64,000 bases of DNA from Aquilonibacter sp963703325 (GCA_963703325.1 OY969805.1:1-64000), one strand, 5' to 3'. Positions 24,664 to 34,062 are shown, counted from the first letter of the stretch. The notes: generated from the letters alone by a model not told the origin. Translations and numbers: made by a program.

Positions 24664-25986
24664 ATGCCTCTTCTGTGCGTGGTTCTCGCCGCGGCGATCG
24701 CACCCAGCCCGTCGCCGACACCGCGGCTGCGCACTTGGGTCTATGCACGCGCGTATGACGCGCGCTACCTCCAGGCGAGCACGTTGCCGGGCGGCGGTCA
24801 ACCGAACCAAACCGACGAGAACGCCTTTGCGATCGTGCACGCCGACTACGCGGTCGGCAACGGATTGAGTGCCGGCGGCACCTATGCGTTTAGCGATCCC
24901 AACGCGCTCGCGGGCGTGAGCGATCTCAACCAACTGCAAGAAAGCTATCTCGCATTTAAGAGCGCTAACGTCGTCGTCAAGGCCGGCAATCAATACTTCA
25001 ATTCACCGTGGGCCGATACGCACTTCAAGCTCGGCCTCGCACCGACGGCGTTCCAAGGCGTGGACGCACGTTACACGAGCGGCGGCTGGACATTCGAAGC
25101 GGCCGATATGACGCGCTTCATGAGCCGCACATCGAGTGCGTTTACGCGGACAAACCTCCTCACGCCCGTCGCGGGCGGCATCAACACCAGCGGGTTCACC
25201 TACGGGCGCATTACCTATGTGCCGCCCAATGCCAACGCCGCACTCAGCGCCTACGCGTACGACATGGACGATATGGCCGCGTTTGTGTGGCTGAGCGGCT
25301 TTGCATCGCTGAATTCGCACGGATGGCAGCCGTTCGTTGGAGCGCAGGGCGGTGCCGAAACCAATGCCGGGATGGCGTACCTTGGCATCGTGCGCAGTTC
25401 GATCGCCGGTTTCATCGTCGGCGCGACGCCCTCGCGCAACGTCACGCTCAGCGCCGCCTTCGATGCGATCCCGTGGAGGCGCACGTCACTCGTGTTGCCG
25501 AATGGGGCATCGTGCACGTCGGCCGGCTACTTTCTTCCGCTCGGCGTCGGACAATGCGGGAACAACGCCAACGGCACGAAGGAGCTCTATTACGGCGGAT
25601 GGGCAAGCCCGTACAGCGACGGTTATGCGACCGACCCAATGTACACCAGTCCTCTGCTGGAAGGGCCGGTGGACCGGCGCAGTCCCGGCACGTCGCAGGC
25701 GCTCATCGGTGTTTACACCTCGGTCAACCGTCGCCTGACGTATACCGAGAGCTACTATTGGTTCGATTATTCCAATCCGCTTGCAACGCAGGCGACGACC
25801 GAATGGGACAACGTCCTCGCCTACTATTTCAGCGCGATCACTCCGGGACGCTATCGCGGGTTGCTCTTCCGCTACGGCTACGTACAACAACACAAATCCA
25901 ACGTCGCCTACGCCAACGGCGATAGCTTTCTCGGCGGCGTGCCGATCACGCGGTACAGCCGCTTCCAGCTAGAATATGCAATGTAA
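24664..25986 (+). CDS. Predicted outer-membrane beta-barrel protein (porin-like)
   Basis: A 440-residue secreted protein with a short signal peptide (residues 1-13 or slightly longer), then strands of alternating pattern rich in Tyr, Ala and Gly (AIVHADYAVGNGLSAGGTYAF; SYLAFKSANVVVKAGNQYF). It ends YSRFQLEYAM, close to the aromatic C-terminus of barrel proteins. The layout resembles OprD-like substrate-specific porins. It has its own strong leaderless promoter. Which solute it passes is not visible from sequence. Confidence 0.65.
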   Translation: MPLLCVVLAAAIAPSPSPTPRLRTWVYARAYDARYLQASTLPGGGQPNQTDENAFAIVHADYAVGNGLSAGGTYAFSDPNALAGVSDLNQLQESYLAFKSANVVVKAGNQYFNSPWADTHFKLGLAPTAFQGVDARYTSGGWTFEAADMTRFMSRTSSAFTRTNLLTPVAGGINTSGFTYGRITYVPPNANAALSAYAYDMDDMAAFVWLSGFASLNSHGWQPFVGAQGGAETNAGMAYLGIVRSSIAGFIVGATPSRNVTLSAAFDAIPWRRTSLVLPNGASCTSAGYFLPLGVGQCGNNANGTKELYYGGWASPYSDGYATDPMYTSPLLEGPVDRRSPGTSQALIGVYTSVNRRLTYTESYYWFDYSNPLATQATTEWDNVLAYYFSAITPGRYRGLLFRYGYVQQHKSNVAYANGDSFLGGVPITRYSRFQLEYAM

Positions 25987-25999
25987 ATCGACCGCGAGG

Positions 26000-26005
26000 T
26001 ATATT
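26000..26005 (+). promoter_or_regulatory. -10 box of leaderless promoter, BlaI-type repressor gene
   Basis: TATATT lies 7 bases before the ATG at 26013, with no ribosome binding site between them. The upstream TTG in the same frame falls inside the -10 box, which argues against it as start. Confidence 0.5.
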
Positions 26006-26012
26006 GAGCGCT

Positions 26013-26393
26013 ATGGCACGTAAGCCGAGTGCTACGCTCACCGACGCCGAGCTGCGTATTATGCGTGTGCTTTGGACGCGCGGTGAGTCGACCAATATGG
26101 AGATCGTGAACGCGATCGTCGATCCGCCGCTCGCTCGCAACACGGTCATGACCACGCTCGGCGTCCTCGAGCGCAAGGGTTACGTGAAGCACCGGACCGA
26201 CGGCCGGACCTTCATCTATAGCACGCTCGTTCCGGAAGACCGGGCGCGCGGCACCGCGCTCGAGAGCGTGCTGCGCCGCTTCTTCGACGGCTCGGCCGAG
26301 CAGCTCGTCGTCAAACTGCTCGATGCCGAGTACCTCTCGCACGCCGAACGGAAGCGGATTCAGAAACTCGTCGACGAAGCGGTCGACGAATGA
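26013..26393 (+). CDS. BlaI/MecI-family repressor
   Basis: A 126-residue winged-helix repressor: LTDAELRIMRVLWTRGEST at the start, then NTVMTTLGVLERKGYVKHRTDGRTFIY (recognition helix and wing), and a C-terminal dimerisation helix. Relatives repress beta-lactamase or other genes and are inactivated by proteolysis triggered by a membrane M56 peptidase, which is encoded right after it with an ATGA overlap. Confidence 0.93.
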   Translation: MARKPSATLTDAELRIMRVLWTRGESTNMEIVNAIVDPPLARNTVMTTLGVLERKGYVKHRTDGRTFIYSTLVPEDRARGTALESVLRRFFDGSAEQLVVKLLDAEYLSHAERKRIQKLVDEAVDE

Positions 26394-27616
26394 GCCTCGT
26401 TGCGCTCGCCGCCCGCCTTCTTCCCCTCGCCGCACTTGCCGGTCTTGCAGCAGGCGCAATCGGCTTCGGGCTCTTGCTCGCGCTGCTGCGCGGCGGACTC
26501 TTTCGAGCGCAAGCCAACGCGCGCTTTGCGCTGTGGTTTGGACTAATGGTCGCGCTTGCGTGTACCACACCGGCCGTACTCCTGAGCGGGTCGTTATCGT
26601 TGCAGCGCGTGCCCACCGTGGTGGTATCTTCGCACGTCATACCTGCTGTGCAAACCGCTACGGCATTGAACCTCGCGCCGGCAATCGGGCTGATCTGGCT
26701 CGCCGGATTTCTGGTCTCATTGCTTCGTCTGGGCCTCGGCATGCTGCGTTTGCGGCATATCCGCCGCTGCGCGGAGCCGATCGAGATGCGCTCCGGCTCG
26801 CGTGGGCCCGTGAGCGTTCTGGCGTCGGAGTATTTCGCGATGCCGGTAGCGCTGGGATATCGTCGTCCGGCAATCCTCGTTCCGCGCGCGATGCTCGCGC
26901 TCGAGCGCGAGACCGATTTCGAGAACGTCGTGCTGCACGAACTCGAGCATCTTCGGCGCTTCGACGATGTGACGGCGCTGGTGCAAGCGCTGTGCATCAG
27001 CGCGCTCTGGTTCAATCCGTTCGCCTACGCGATTGGCGCTCGAATGAGCATCGAGCGTGAAATGGCGTGCGACGAGGCGGTCGTTGCGGGTACCGGACGG
27101 CGCGCCGGCTACGCCGCGACGCTGTGGAAGATCGCGGTCGCTGCATCCGATGCGGTCGCGCCGGCACTCACCTCGGCCTTTAGTTCCGGCCCGCACACCG
27201 AGCCGCGGCTGACCAATTTGCTCGTGACGCGCGCCGGATCAACGGCAACCACGCGCAAACCGCTGCTGTTTGCCGTGCTCCTAACGTCGGCATTCGTCGC
27301 GTCTGCGGCGCTTGCGCCGGCGATGGTGCTGCAAGCCTCGCCGATCCAAGGTTTCACCAGCCTGCGCCTGCCCGACGGAACAACACTCGTCATCGGCGGA
27401 CGCCGTCCGGACGACGCGCAGTACGCCGACATGCAAGTCTACGACGCGCACGGAACGCGCACGGCGGTCGTTCCGATGCCATTGCCGCGCTGGTCGGCAA
27501 CCGCTACACTGCGGAGCGACGGCCAAGTCCTGATCAAGGGCGGCGCAAACGCGACCGGCACGTTGCGCTGTAAACTGATCTACGACCCGCGAACGCACCG
27601 CCTCATCGAGACGTAG
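26390..27616 (+). CDS. M56-family membrane peptidase (BlaR1-like) with kelch-like C-terminal domain
   Basis: A 408-residue membrane metallopeptidase. Transmembrane segments lie near 8-34, 45-68, 95-118 and 291-315. The zinc site is HELEH (183-187) with E224 in EREMACDEAV. Beyond the last membrane segment, residues 320-408 lack the penicillin-binding sensor of BlaR1; they read LPDGTTLVIGG, PLPRWSATATLRSDGQVLIKGG and IYDPRTHRL, resembling one or two kelch/galactose-oxidase repeats. It presumably cleaves or triggers cleavage of the BlaI-type repressor upstream in answer to an unknown outside signal. Confidence 0.88.
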   Translation: MSLVALAARLLPLAALAGLAAGAIGFGLLLALLRGGLFRAQANARFALWFGLMVALACTTPAVLLSGSLSLQRVPTVVVSSHVIPAVQTATALNLAPAIGLIWLAGFLVSLLRLGLGMLRLRHIRRCAEPIEMRSGSRGPVSVLASEYFAMPVALGYRRPAILVPRAMLALERETDFENVVLHELEHLRRFDDVTALVQALCISALWFNPFAYAIGARMSIEREMACDEAVVAGTGRRAGYAATLWKIAVAASDAVAPALTSAFSSGPHTEPRLTNLLVTRAGSTATTRKPLLFAVLLTSAFVASAALAPAMVLQASPIQGFTSLRLPDGTTLVIGGRRPDDAQYADMQVYDAHGTRTAVVPMPLPRWSATATLRSDGQVLIKGGANATGTLRCKLIYDPRTHRLIET

Positions 27617-27623
27617 AAGAGAC

Positions 27624-29105
27624 TTAGAACGGATATATTGGCGGCGTATCGTGTTCGGTCGACCAGTGCCACGTCGTGTACTCGTCGAGCGACGCGTGAC
27701 CGCCTTGACGGCTGCCGTTGCCGGATGCGCCCACGCCGCCAAACGGGATGCGCGGGTCGTCGTTCACGGTTTGGTCGTTGATGTGAACCATACCGGTGCG
27801 CAAGCGCTTGGCAATCTGGCGCGCCCGCGGTAGCGATGCCGAGTGCACCGCTGCCGACAGTCCGTACTCGGTCTTGTTGGCAAGCGCGATCGCCTCTTCG
27901 TCCGACGCAAACGTCGTGATCGGTGCAACCGGTCCAAAGATCTCTTCGTCGAATGCACGCATGCCGGGGGTCACGCCCGTCAAAACGGTCGCTGCATAAA
28001 AGTTGCCCTCGTGCGTACCGCCGGCGGCGACCTTCGCGCCTTTTGCGACCGTCTCTTTGACGATGCGATCGACGCGTTCGCGCTGTGCGTCGTTGATGAT
28101 CGGGCCCAAATGCACTTGGCCTTCGGCGGGATCGCCGACGACGAGGTTGCGCGCGTGTTCGGCGAGCGCGACCGCATATTTCTCGGCGATGCTTTCGTGG
28201 ACGAGATGACGGCTCGCCGCCATGCAGATTTGACCCTGGTGCAGGAACGAACCCCACGCGCCGCAGCGGGCGGCGGCCTCGATATCCGCGTCTTCAAGCA
28301 CGATGAACGGACTATTCCCCCCGAGCTCGAGTGAAACGCGCTTGAGCGTGCGGCCTGCGGCTTCACCGATCTTACGGCCGACCGCGGTCGAACCGGTGAA
28401 CGCGATCATCGCGACATTGGGATCTTCGACCAAAGCTTCGCCCGGCTCCACGTCGCCGGGTACGACGCCGAGCACGCCTTGCGGCAGGCCCGCTAGCTCG
28501 AACAAGCGCGCAATCAAAATGCCGGAACACACGCTAGTCTGCTGATTCGGTTTGAGCACCACGCTGTTCCCGAATGCCAGCGCCGGGATAACCGCGCGCA
28601 TGCACAGGATCAACGGAAAGTTGAACGGGCCGATGACGCCGACCACGCCGAGCGGAACGCGTTCGACGACGCTGCGAAAGCCGTCCTTATCGACGATCGT
28701 CTCTTCAAATGCGGCGGTCTCGAGATCGCCGATGATCTTGTCGAAATAGCCGGCCGTCAGAACGTGGACTTCGAATTGCGACTTCGGGACCGTCGAACCG
28801 GCTTCGCGCACGAGCCACCACACGAATTCATCCGTGTGCTCGGTGAGCAACGCTCGCGCTCGTTTCAGCATTGCGGCGCGATCCTGACGCGACGTCGCTG
28901 CCCACGCCGGCTGGTGCGCGGCCGCCGACGCGGCGGCGGAATGAACGTCGGCTGCCGAGGCGGTGCCGGCCGTGCCGAGCGACGCGCCGGTCGATTTGTT
29001 CGTGACGGCCATCTGCCCGCTGCCTTGTCGCCAGCCGTCCGAATAGATCTTGCCCGACCAGTCGAGGTCGTGGAGCAAGCCGTGTGAAGTTGAAGTCGTC
29101 GTCAT
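27624..29105 (-). CDS. Aromatic aldehyde dehydrogenase (hydroxybenzaldehyde/vanillin type)
   Basis: NAD(P)-dependent oxidation of an aldehyde to an acid. The 493-residue protein has GPFNFPL near 157-163, a GSTAVGRKIGEAAG coenzyme-binding segment, the catalytic Glu in SLELGGNSP and the catalytic Cys in QGQICMAASR. The overall style matches benzaldehyde/vanillin dehydrogenases. It is the last gene of the left arm of the aromatic cluster and overlaps pobA by 4 bases, so 4-hydroxybenzaldehyde is the most likely substrate (inference). Confidence 0.88.
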   Translation of the reverse strand: MTTTSTSHGLLHDLDWSGKIYSDGWRQGSGQMAVTNKSTGASLGTAGTASAADVHSAAASAAAHQPAWAATSRQDRAAMLKRARALLTEHTDEFVWWLVREAGSTVPKSQFEVHVLTAGYFDKIIGDLETAAFEETIVDKDGFRSVVERVPLGVVGVIGPFNFPLILCMRAVIPALAFGNSVVLKPNQQTSVCSGILIARLFELAGLPQGVLGVVPGDVEPGEALVEDPNVAMIAFTGSTAVGRKIGEAAGRTLKRVSLELGGNSPFIVLEDADIEAAARCGAWGSFLHQGQICMAASRHLVHESIAEKYAVALAEHARNLVVGDPAEGQVHLGPIINDAQRERVDRIVKETVAKGAKVAAGGTHEGNFYAATVLTGVTPGMRAFDEEIFGPVAPITTFASDEEAIALANKTEYGLSAAVHSASLPRARQIAKRLRTGMVHINDQTVNDDPRIPFGGVGASGNGSRQGGHASLDEYTTWHWSTEHDTPPIYPF

Positions 29106-30316
29106 GAGCGTACCTTTCGTAATCCGGCGGTCTCAAATGGAAGGCCGACGTAGTTTTCGGCTAAGCTGGTAGCTGCAGTGCGAGAACTGGTGACGTAGTC
29201 GAGCTCGGCGAGCTGCACGCGCTGGTCGAATGGCGCATGCTCGTCGAAGCGGTGCAGCATCCGGGTCATGTACATGGAGAAACGCTGCGTCTTCCAGACG
29301 CGCCGCAGACATGTCTGCGAGTACGCGTCGAGCAGCGCCGTCTCACCGCTTTCGTAGTATGCTTCGAGCGCTTCGGCGAGCACGCGCACGTCCGCAATGG
29401 CGAGATTCATACCCTTTGCGCCGGTCGGCGGTACGATGTGCGCAGCGTCGCCGGCGAGAAAGAGGCGCCCGTAGCGCATCGGATCGCACACGAAGCTTCG
29501 CATCGGCGTCACGCCTTTTTGCAGCATCTTCCCAGGTCGCACGTCGGGTCCACCGCGATCGCTGCCCAGCCGTTCACGCAGTTCGGCCCAGATTCGTTCG
29601 TCGGGCCACAGCGCCAGATCTTCATCGTTGCGGCACTGGAGGTACATTCGGCTGATCGTGCGCGAGCGCATCGACACGAGTGCAAAACCACGCTCGTGAT
29701 TGACGTAGATCAGTTCTTCGCTGACCGGCGGCGTTTCGGCCAAAATGCCAAGCCATCCGAATGGAAAGCTGTGATCGTAGATCGTCATTGCATCGGACGG
29801 AATCGCCTCACGTGCCACGCCGTGGAAGCCGTCGCAGCCGGCGATGAAGTCGGCATGAACGATGTGCTCGGCGCCGCCGGCGTCGCGATAACGCACCGAC
29901 GGTTCGTCCCCGGCGTCGATCGCGACCGCAGAGCACTCGAAGCGGATCGGCGCGCCCGTAGCTAGCCGTGCGGCAATGAGATCCTTGACGACCTCTTGCT
30001 GTCCGTACACCGTGACCGTCTTACCGTCGGTCAAATCCGGAAAATCGATACGAACGCTACGATCGTTGAAGCGCAGGGCGATGCCGCGATGCACCAGACC
30101 CTCGCGGCGCATGCGCTCGCCGACACACGTCTCGTTGAGGAGTTCCGAGGTGCCGTGTTCGAGCACGCCGGCACGCACGCGGCTCTCGACGTAGTCGCGG
30201 CTGCGCGACTCGACGATCACCGATTCGATACCGGAGCGCTGAAGTAGATGCGCCAGCATCAGCCCGGCGGGACCGGCGCCGATGATCGCCACTTGGGTGC
30301 GGAGCGTCTCGCTCAC
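29102..30316 (-). CDS. pobA: 4-hydroxybenzoate 3-monooxygenase
   Basis: FAD-dependent hydroxylation of 4-hydroxybenzoate to protocatechuate. The 404-residue protein has GAGPAGL near 13-19, CDGFHG (second FAD motif), the substrate-site segment IYVNHERGFALVSMRSRTISR whose Tyr, Ser and two Arg match the substrate-binding residues of the Pseudomonas enzyme, and GDAAHIVPPTGAKGMNLA. The Tyr of ELDY near the C-terminus corresponds to the proton-relay Tyr385. Strong family match. Confidence 0.95.
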   Translation of the reverse strand: MSETLRTQVAIIGAGPAGLMLAHLLQRSGIESVIVESRSRDYVESRVRAGVLEHGTSELLNETCVGERMRREGLVHRGIALRFNDRSVRIDFPDLTDGKTVTVYGQQEVVKDLIAARLATGAPIRFECSAVAIDAGDEPSVRYRDAGGAEHIVHADFIAGCDGFHGVAREAIPSDAMTIYDHSFPFGWLGILAETPPVSEELIYVNHERGFALVSMRSRTISRMYLQCRNDEDLALWPDERIWAELRERLGSDRGGPDVRPGKMLQKGVTPMRSFVCDPMRYGRLFLAGDAAHIVPPTGAKGMNLAIADVRVLAEALEAYYESGETALLDAYSQTCLRRVWKTQRFSMYMTRMLHRFDEHAPFDQRVQLAELDYVTSSRTAATSLAENYVGLPFETAGLRKVRS

Positions 30317-31422
30317 GTGGCGTGGCTCATTCGCACGACCGCCTTGACGACGCGGCCGGATTCTGCGTCTTCGATGGCATCATTGAGCTCTTCGAACGGA
30401 TAGTAGCGGATCAGCCGATCGAACGGAAAGCGTCCGTCGCGGTACAGCTCGATCAGCATCGGGATGAACGTCTTCGGATTCGCATCGCCTTCGACGATGC
30501 CGCGCAGCGTGCGTCCCGCGGTCATGAGGTGCAGCACGTCGAGCGTCATCTCGCTGCCGGCCGGAGCAGCGCCGAGGATTCCGCAGACACCGCGTGGCGC
30601 GAGACTCTCAACCGCTTGGCGAATCACCGACGCACTGCCGGTCGCTTCGAGCGCAAAATCCACTCCCACGCCCGTAAGCCTCACAACCTCCTCCGAGGGA
30701 TGTCCTACCGATGGGTTCACGGTGTGGGTCGCGCCGAGTTCGCGCGCCAGGACCAAGCGTGATTCGAGCACATCGACCGCGATGATCGGCGACGCGCCCA
30801 CCGATGCCGCAGCCATCACCGCGCTCAGCCCGACCGAGCCGGCACCGAAGACCGCGAACGATTGGCCGCGCGCAATTTTGAACGCGTTGAGCACGGCGCC
30901 TGCGCCGGTTTGCAGGCCGCATGCGAGCGGTGCGAGCAACTCCAGCGGCACGTCTTTCGAAACTTTCACGACGTTGCGCTCGTTGCAGAGCGCAAAGTCA
31001 GCGAACGACGATTGCCCGAAAAAATTGCCGTGAATGGCGCCGCTGCCATTGGAGATCGGCGTCGTCCCGTCAGTGCGCGCGGCGGCGAAGTTCCGGCCGA
31101 AGAAATCGTAACAGTAGGTCGCGGCGTTCGCTACGCAGCTTGGGCACGTTCCGCACGAGTTATAACTCATCACCACGTGATCGCCCGGCACGACGCTGGT
31201 AATGGCGGAACCTGCCTTGACGACGACGCCCGCGCCTTCGTGGCCCAGCACGACGGGCTGCGGAACGGGGAAGGCTTGATCGCGCATCGCGATGTCGGTG
31301 TGGCAAACGCCGGTCGCAACCACGCGCACGAGGATCTCGTCGTCGCGCGGCGCTTCGAGTTCGAGCGCTTCAAGCGACATCGGCGAGCGCACCGCGCGGG
31401 TCACGGCGGCGGTGATGTTCAC
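30313..31422 (-). CDS. Zinc-dependent aryl-alcohol dehydrogenase
   Basis: Medium-chain alcohol dehydrogenase of 369 residues. Catalytic-zinc residues lie in TGVCHTDIA and LGHEGAG; the structural-zinc Cys quartet lies in SCGTCPSCVANAATYC. Coenzyme-binding motif FGAGSVGLSAVMAA follows. It looks like benzyl/aryl-alcohol dehydrogenases and would link hydroxybenzyl-type alcohols with the aldehyde used by the next dehydrogenase. The GTG start overlaps the LivM stop in GTGA; the longer frame upstream is LivM shadow. Confidence 0.87.
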   Translation of the reverse strand: MNITAAVTRAVRSPMSLEALELEAPRDDEILVRVVATGVCHTDIAMRDQAFPVPQPVVLGHEGAGVVVKAGSAITSVVPGDHVVMSYNSCGTCPSCVANAATYCYDFFGRNFAAARTDGTTPISNGSGAIHGNFFGQSSFADFALCNERNVVKVSKDVPLELLAPLACGLQTGAGAVLNAFKIARGQSFAVFGAGSVGLSAVMAAASVGASPIIAVDVLESRLVLARELGATHTVNPSVGHPSEEVVRLTGVGVDFALEATGSASVIRQAVESLAPRGVCGILGAAPAGSEMTLDVLHLMTAGRTLRGIVEGDANPKTFIPMLIELYRDGRFPFDRLIRYYPFEELNDAIEDAESGRVVKAVVRMSHAT

Positions 31423-32441
31423 GTTTGCGCGCTTTCCTTCGCAGCGCGCTTGTCGCGAAAGAGGAGGCGGTAGCCGATCGGCATGAGCTGCACGCCCGAA
31501 CGAGCCGTGATCGTGCCCCAGATTCCACGCGGAATCCACAATGAGAAGACGAGTGCCGACGCGCCAAGCGTAATCAGGTACCATACGCCGGATGAGCCGA
31601 AGAGACTTTCGACAATGAAGAAGACGATGGCTCCGATGATTGGGCCTTCGAACGTCCCGAGGCCGCCGACCAGCGTCATGAAGATCATGTACGCCGTCCA
31701 CTGCACGCTGAAGAACGTTTTGGGTTGAAACGTGATCAGCGTCGAGAGCGTCAACGCACCTGCCGCGGCGCAGCCCGCTGCCGCCAGCACGAAGATCGTA
31801 CGCTTTGTTGCCATCACCCGCACGCCGACCGACGCCGCCGCTTCCTCGTTATCGCGAATCGCTTGCACGGAAGCGCCCATCCGGCTGCGCAGCAGCGCGA
31901 ACACGAGCGCAAGGAAGATCGCCATCGCACCGAGGGCAAACCAGTAGTTATTTGCCTGCCGCACATCGGGCGCGAAGGCGGAGAGCGCGATAAGCGACGT
32001 CCCGGTTTCGCCGTTAATCAAAGTGTCCAGGTTGACAAGCAGGTGCGCGAGCTCTGCAAACACCCACATACCGATGGCGAATTCACCGCCGCGCAAGCGC
32101 AGCGCCAGCGGTGACAGCGCAAGCGCGAGTACGGCGACGATGACCGGAGCCAGCGCAATGGCAGGATAGACCGGCATACCGGCGTCAGAAAGGCGAATCG
32201 TGAGGTACGCACCCAGACCGAAGAACGCTTGCTGCCCCACCGAAACCAGGCCGGCATAGCCGGCGAGCGCGTTCCACATGACGGCGAGAATGATATAGAT
32301 GAAAAGCGTGGTAAGCCGGCTGGTCCAATATGATCCGAGAAACAGCGGACCAAACGCCAGAATCGCGATGACGCCGGCCAGGCCGATGATCGTGATGATG
32401 GAGACGCTACTCCAACGTCGTACCGAAACCGATTCGGTCAT
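31419..32441 (-). CDS. livM: ABC transporter permease, LivM family (aromatic cluster)
   Basis: A 340-residue inner-membrane permease with the LivM segments AGLVSVGQQAFFGLGAYL near 62-79, SVQAIRDNEEAAASVGV and LVGGLGTFEGPIIGA. It lies in the left arm of the aromatic catabolic cluster with its partner LivH, LivF and LivG. The matching binding protein is encoded in the right arm at 41391. Confidence 0.92.
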   Translation of the reverse strand: MTESVSVRRWSSVSIITIIGLAGVIAILAFGPLFLGSYWTSRLTTLFIYIILAVMWNALAGYAGLVSVGQQAFFGLGAYLTIRLSDAGMPVYPAIALAPVIVAVLALALSPLALRLRGGEFAIGMWVFAELAHLLVNLDTLINGETGTSLIALSAFAPDVRQANNYWFALGAMAIFLALVFALLRSRMGASVQAIRDNEEAAASVGVRVMATKRTIFVLAAAGCAAAGALTLSTLITFQPKTFFSVQWTAYMIFMTLVGGLGTFEGPIIGAIVFFIVESLFGSSGVWYLITLGASALVFSLWIPRGIWGTITARSGVQLMPIGYRLLFRDKRAAKESAQT

Positions 32442-33337
32442 GCGGGCTGGCTCCTTCGAAGGGCTTTGAGCCGGCTCAGCGAGAAGCCGCCCGCGGCAAA
32501 AAATCGCGCCGCGAGCACGCAGAAGAACAGCAAGTGTCCGGCGATGAGGAAGCCTTGCGGATTGACTTGCGCACCAAGACTCTGCGCAACGCCGAGCGCA
32601 ATCGCACCGAGCAGCGTTCCCCAGAGCGATCCGGTGCCCCCGATCACCACCGCCTCGAACGCAAAGATCAATTGTGCGCCGCCCGAGTAGGGATCGAAGG
32701 TCGCTCGCATGCCCAGGAACGCGCCGGCGATCGCAACCGTACCGAGCGCGATCGCCGCGGCGGCCGCATAGACGGATCGCGAATTGATGCCCATGAGTTC
32801 CGACGTGTCGGGATCTTCCGCGGTCGCGCGGATCGCTCGCCCGAGCGGTGCATATTTGAGGAAGAGCTGCAGGCCGACGATCAACACGATCGCCACGCCC
32901 AAGGTCAACAATCCGAGTTGGCCGACGGTCACACCACCGGGTAGCGCCCAGCTCTTATAGGACAGGTCGCCGATGTCGGGCGCCAGCGATCGCGTATCAG
33001 CGCCGAAGCGTTCGAAAAGCAGGTTGTCGATGATGATCGCGATGCCGAAGGTGCTCAGCAGCGGCGTGAGCGGGCCCGAGCGCAGGCTGCGGTCGAGGAC
33101 CGTTCGCTGCAAAATCCATCCCAACGCAGCCATCATTGGAACGACGATCAGCAGCGCGATGAACGGTGACACCGCGAGCTGTTCGGTTATGTACCACACC
33201 AGGAATGCAGCGAGAATGGCGAGGCTGCCGTGCGCGAGATTGATGATGCGCATGACGCCGTACATGAATGAAAGACCGCAGGCGACCAATGCATAGTAGC
33301 CGCCCAGCAAGATGCCTTGGACGATTTGATCGATCAC
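32438..33337 (-). CDS. livH: ABC transporter permease, LivH family (aromatic cluster)
   Basis: A 299-residue permease. The GTG start at 33337 overlaps the LivF stop (GTGA) and gives the usual LivH N-terminus ending in MYGVMRIINLAHGSLAI. The GGTGSLWGTLLGAI segment near the C-terminal end is typical. The longer open frame to 33733 is the shadow of LivF and is rejected. Confidence 0.92.
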   Translation of the reverse strand: MIDQIVQGILLGGYYALVACGLSFMYGVMRIINLAHGSLAILAAFLVWYITEQLAVSPFIALLIVVPMMAALGWILQRTVLDRSLRSGPLTPLLSTFGIAIIIDNLLFERFGADTRSLAPDIGDLSYKSWALPGGVTVGQLGLLTLGVAIVLIVGLQLFLKYAPLGRAIRATAEDPDTSELMGINSRSVYAAAAAIALGTVAIAGAFLGMRATFDPYSGGAQLIFAFEAVVIGGTGSLWGTLLGAIALGVAQSLGAQVNPQGFLIAGHLLFFCVLAARFFAAGGFSLSRLKALRRSQPA

Positions 33338-34062
33338 GCTTCCACCTCGAGCGTGGCGGGGCGCCGTAAGCCAAAGTACGCTTCCGTGATTTGCTCCTTT
33401 GTAACATCCGAGGTCCGGCCTTCGAGCACGATGCGGCCTTCCAGCATGCAGACGACACGGGTCGAGATGCGCAAGACGCGGCTGAGGTCTTGCTCCACCA
33501 GTACGATTGTTGCGCCGCTTGCAATCACCGTTTGGAGCGATTCGTAGACCGCGTTCACGGCAACCGGGGAAAGCCCGAGCGAGACTTCGTCGATGAGCAG
33601 CAAACGCGGATTGGTCATCAGCGCGCGGCCGATCGCCGTGGCTTGCTGCTGTCCGCCGGAAAGATCGTTGCCCTTGCGCTGGACAAGCGGTTGCAGCATT
33701 GGGAATGCCTCGAGCACGGTCGCGTAATTCCACGGACGCTTACGGCCGGTGCGTCCCGCCACCAGCAGATTCTCTTCCACCGTCATCTCGCCGAAGAGAC
33801 GCCGTCCTTCGGGCACCAGCGCGATGCCGGCGCGCGTTCGCTTGTTGGCGGGAACGCTGCTGATGTCGGTTCCTTCGAAGATGATCTTCCCGGACGATGC
33901 CTTGTGAGCGCCGGCAATCGTGCGAAGCAGCGTTGTCTTACCGGCGCCGTTTGCCCCAACCAGCGCCAGTATCTCGCCCTGCGGCACAGCGAACGATACA
34001 CCTCGAACGGCTTTGAGCAACCCGTGGCGCGCATCGAGCGCTTCGACGCTGAGCACGTTCAT
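33334..34062 (-). CDS. livF: ABC transporter ATPase, LivF family (aromatic cluster)
   Basis: A 242-residue ATPase with Walker A GANGAGKTT near 36-44, ALVPEGRRLFGEMTVEENLL, the signature LSGGQQQA, Walker B LLLIDEVSLGLSP (Val where Pro is usual) and VLVEQD. ATGA overlap with LivG. The open frame beyond 34062 belongs to a shadow of LivG. Confidence 0.92.
   Translation of the reverse strand: MNVLSVEALDARHGLLKAVRGVSFAVPQGEILALVGANGAGKTTLLRTIAGAHKASSGKIIFEGTDISSVPANKRTRAGIALVPEGRRLFGEMTVEENLLVAGRTGRKRPWNYATVLEAFPMLQPLVQRKGNDLSGGQQQATAIGRALMTNPRLLLIDEVSLGLSPVAVNAVYESLQTVIASGATIVLVEQDLSRVLRISTRVVCMLEGRIVLEGRTSDVTKEQITEAYFGLRRPATLEVEA

Noticed and set aside
26013..27616. Beta-lactam resistance system
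   Set aside because: Although the pair is BlaI/BlaR1-like, no penicillin-binding sensor domain and no beta-lactamase gene are present nearby.
33338..33733. N-terminal extension of LivH
   Set aside because: It reads through LivF in another frame; the GTG at 33337 gives the normal LivH start and a GTGA junction.
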